Below are positions 31,576 through 32,910 of a stretch of DNA of 32,910 nucleotides, piece after piece (position 1 is the stretch's first letter; every line of letters begins with the position of its first letter). Position numbers and translations under genes: made by a program. The notes below the pieces were generated by a model. That model was not told where the DNA came from and ran no database searches. It saw only the letters and a program-made list of their open reading frames with translations. This DNA comes from Halorubrum sp. Hd13 (GTDB lineage Archaea; Halobacteriota; Halobacteria; Halobacteriales; Haloferacaceae), in contig NZ_NHOY01000001.1 of NCBI RefSeq assembly GCF_002252755.1, positions 1-32,910 on the forward strand. Reading direction: 5' to 3'.

Positions 31576-32115
31576 CTATTCTCCGCTACGACTGCGCTCG
31601 TAGACGTAGCTGAAAACGAGGCTGAGTGGGACGGCTATCCAGATCGTCCACACTACCACTACCAAGATGGTATCGGGGTACAGCTCAAAGAACGCTCCGA
31701 GGAACTCGGTGAGCGAGGTCGGCGGGTCAACTCCCCCGTATGGGTTCAAAAACTCGTAGCCGTACACCGGAGCCAGTAGCAACCACACGGCAGTTCCGGC
31801 AGGGTAGTTCCCGGCGACCGTGACCAACGCTGCGACGGCACTGTAGTATGGGACACTCGACGGCAGGGAGCGCCACGTGAGCGCCCCGACCACGAATCCC
31901 GTGGCGAGGTACACCGGGACCGCAGACAGAATCACCCCTGCGGAACCCAACGAACCCGCAACCAGCGTACTCACCGGAGCAAACACGATTCCACCGGCGA
32001 GGACACCGGCGGCCATACTGTAGCCGGCCCCGACGTCCTGTCGGTCTCCGAGCGGCAACCGTGACGGTCCGTATCGACCGTACAGCCGCACCACTCGGTC
32101 CAGCCTGGCTACCAT
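31576..32115 (-). CDS. Membrane protein of unknown function
   Basis: A 179-residue protein with about four membrane segments: GYSMAAGVLAGGIVFAPVST, ILSAVPVYLATGFVVGALTW, YYSAVAALVTVAGNYPAGTA with the following VWLLLAPVYGYEF, and ILVVVVWTIWIAVPLSLVFS. The N-terminus (MVARLDRVVRLYGRYGPSRL) is basic and so likely cytoplasmic. No family is recognised. It stands between repeat-rich gaps with no operon partner. Confidence 0.75.
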   Translation of the reverse strand: MVARLDRVVRLYGRYGPSRLPLGDRQDVGAGYSMAAGVLAGGIVFAPVSTLVAGSLGSAGVILSAVPVYLATGFVVGALTWRSLPSSVPYYSAVAALVTVAGNYPAGTAVWLLLAPVYGYEFLNPYGGVDPPTSLTEFLGAFFELYPDTILVVVVWTIWIAVPLSLVFSYVYERSRSGE

Positions 32116-32331
32116 GACACTCTCTCCACATAAATTGTACTTGAACGTACTTTGTTCCGTCGGCTGTACAGTGTCTTGCTGTCTATCTCCCCATTCGGGG
32201 CAGCCTCGGCTCCAGGGTAGCCCAGATACAAGGTAGAACAGTCTACTCGCTGAATAATCGAAGACAATCCAATCGATATATTTCTAGTCTGTATTGACCG
32301 ATCCGACCAGCTCGTTTTCTGAAGAGCTTCT
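32116..32331. other. Non-coding gap before the last repeats
   Basis: Nothing recognisable is seen; 32250-32300 is A/T-rich and may hold the promoter of the minus-strand membrane gene. Confidence 0.4.
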
Positions 32332-32423
32332 GTGCGAGATACGCGCGCTGTATTCAGCAACGCCAAGGAGATCTCCTCAGTTTCTGTCGGTAGTGAGGTG
32401 CGAGATACAGAGCATGACTACAT
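32332..32423 (+). repeat. Two partial MITE-like repeat ends
   Basis: GTGCGAGATACGCGCGCTGT then ATTCAGCA (32332-32359) and GGTGCGAGATACAGAGCATG then ACTACA (32398-32423) match the right ends of the elements at 17096, 17978 and 31367 without their left ends. Confidence 0.45.
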
Positions 32424-32461
32424 CACCTTGGCCGAGCTGAATTGAGCGGTAACTACAGAGG

Positions 32462-32910
<449 letters not shown>

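Overview
The window is haloarchaeal. The evidence is high-GC coding DNA, very acidic proteins, twin-arginine lipoproteins, TATA-box promoters lying about 27 bases before leaderless start codons, HTH_10/Bat-type regulators, DUF7521 and DUF998-type membrane proteins, and IS1341-type TnpB elements. I cannot name the genus. A private orc1/cdc6 gene bathed in its own family of origin-type repeats suggests a plasmid, megaplasmid or an integrated replicon rather than a core chromosomal locus.

Layout. (1) 1-4.1 kb is a replication-origin island. It holds a broken wHTH gene, a small DUF6788-like gene, an orc1/cdc6 gene, and a 19-base repeat (CACATCGATAGAGGGGTGT) present as eight same-strand copies and one inverted near-perfect copy plus at least four degenerate inverted copies. 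Two matching large palindromes mark its two edges. (2) 4.1-4.9 kb is an IS graveyard in which a non-autonomous TnpB-type element sits inside the tail of an older tnpB element. (3) 5.2-16.1 kb is a regulatory and envelope block: three small winged-helix regulators, a degenerate FAD-monooxygenase homologue, a giant 1488-residue multi-PAS/GAF HTH_10 regulator, two standalone 'sensor' membrane proteins flanking a DUF4097-type lipoprotein, and a translationally coupled wHTH-membrane-DUF7521 trio. (4) 16.1-21.4 kb is accessory DNA with MITE-like repeats, a tnpB fragment, a DUF998 membrane protein, a saccharopine-dehydrogenase-like reductase, a complete solo tnpB element and a queC remnant. (5) 21.4-29.9 kb carries a second wHTH-DUF7521 pair, a cytochrome P450, a frameshifted FAD monooxygenase, a CPBP protease remnant, a zinc-ribbon wHTH regulator, an S9 peptidase, a SAM methyltransferase, a tiny membrane protein and a CPBP protease with a nonsense codon near its original start. 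(6) 30-32.9 kb holds a lipoprotein, small membrane proteins, more MITE-like repeats and the start of another tnpB element cut by the window edge.

How it may fit together. The clearest functional idea is a membrane-state signalling module (12.5-16.1 kb): coupled regulator and membrane proteins beside two sensor-domain proteins, an exported beta-strand lipoprotein and a large Bat-like transcription factor. The wHTH-DUF7521 cassette recurs at 21.4-22.1 kb, divergent from the P450. FAD-monooxygenase homologues appear twice, one with a degenerate nucleotide-binding motif and one frameshifted. The region shows strong turnover: at least eight gene remnants and several IS scars. No rRNA, tRNA or CRISPR array was seen.
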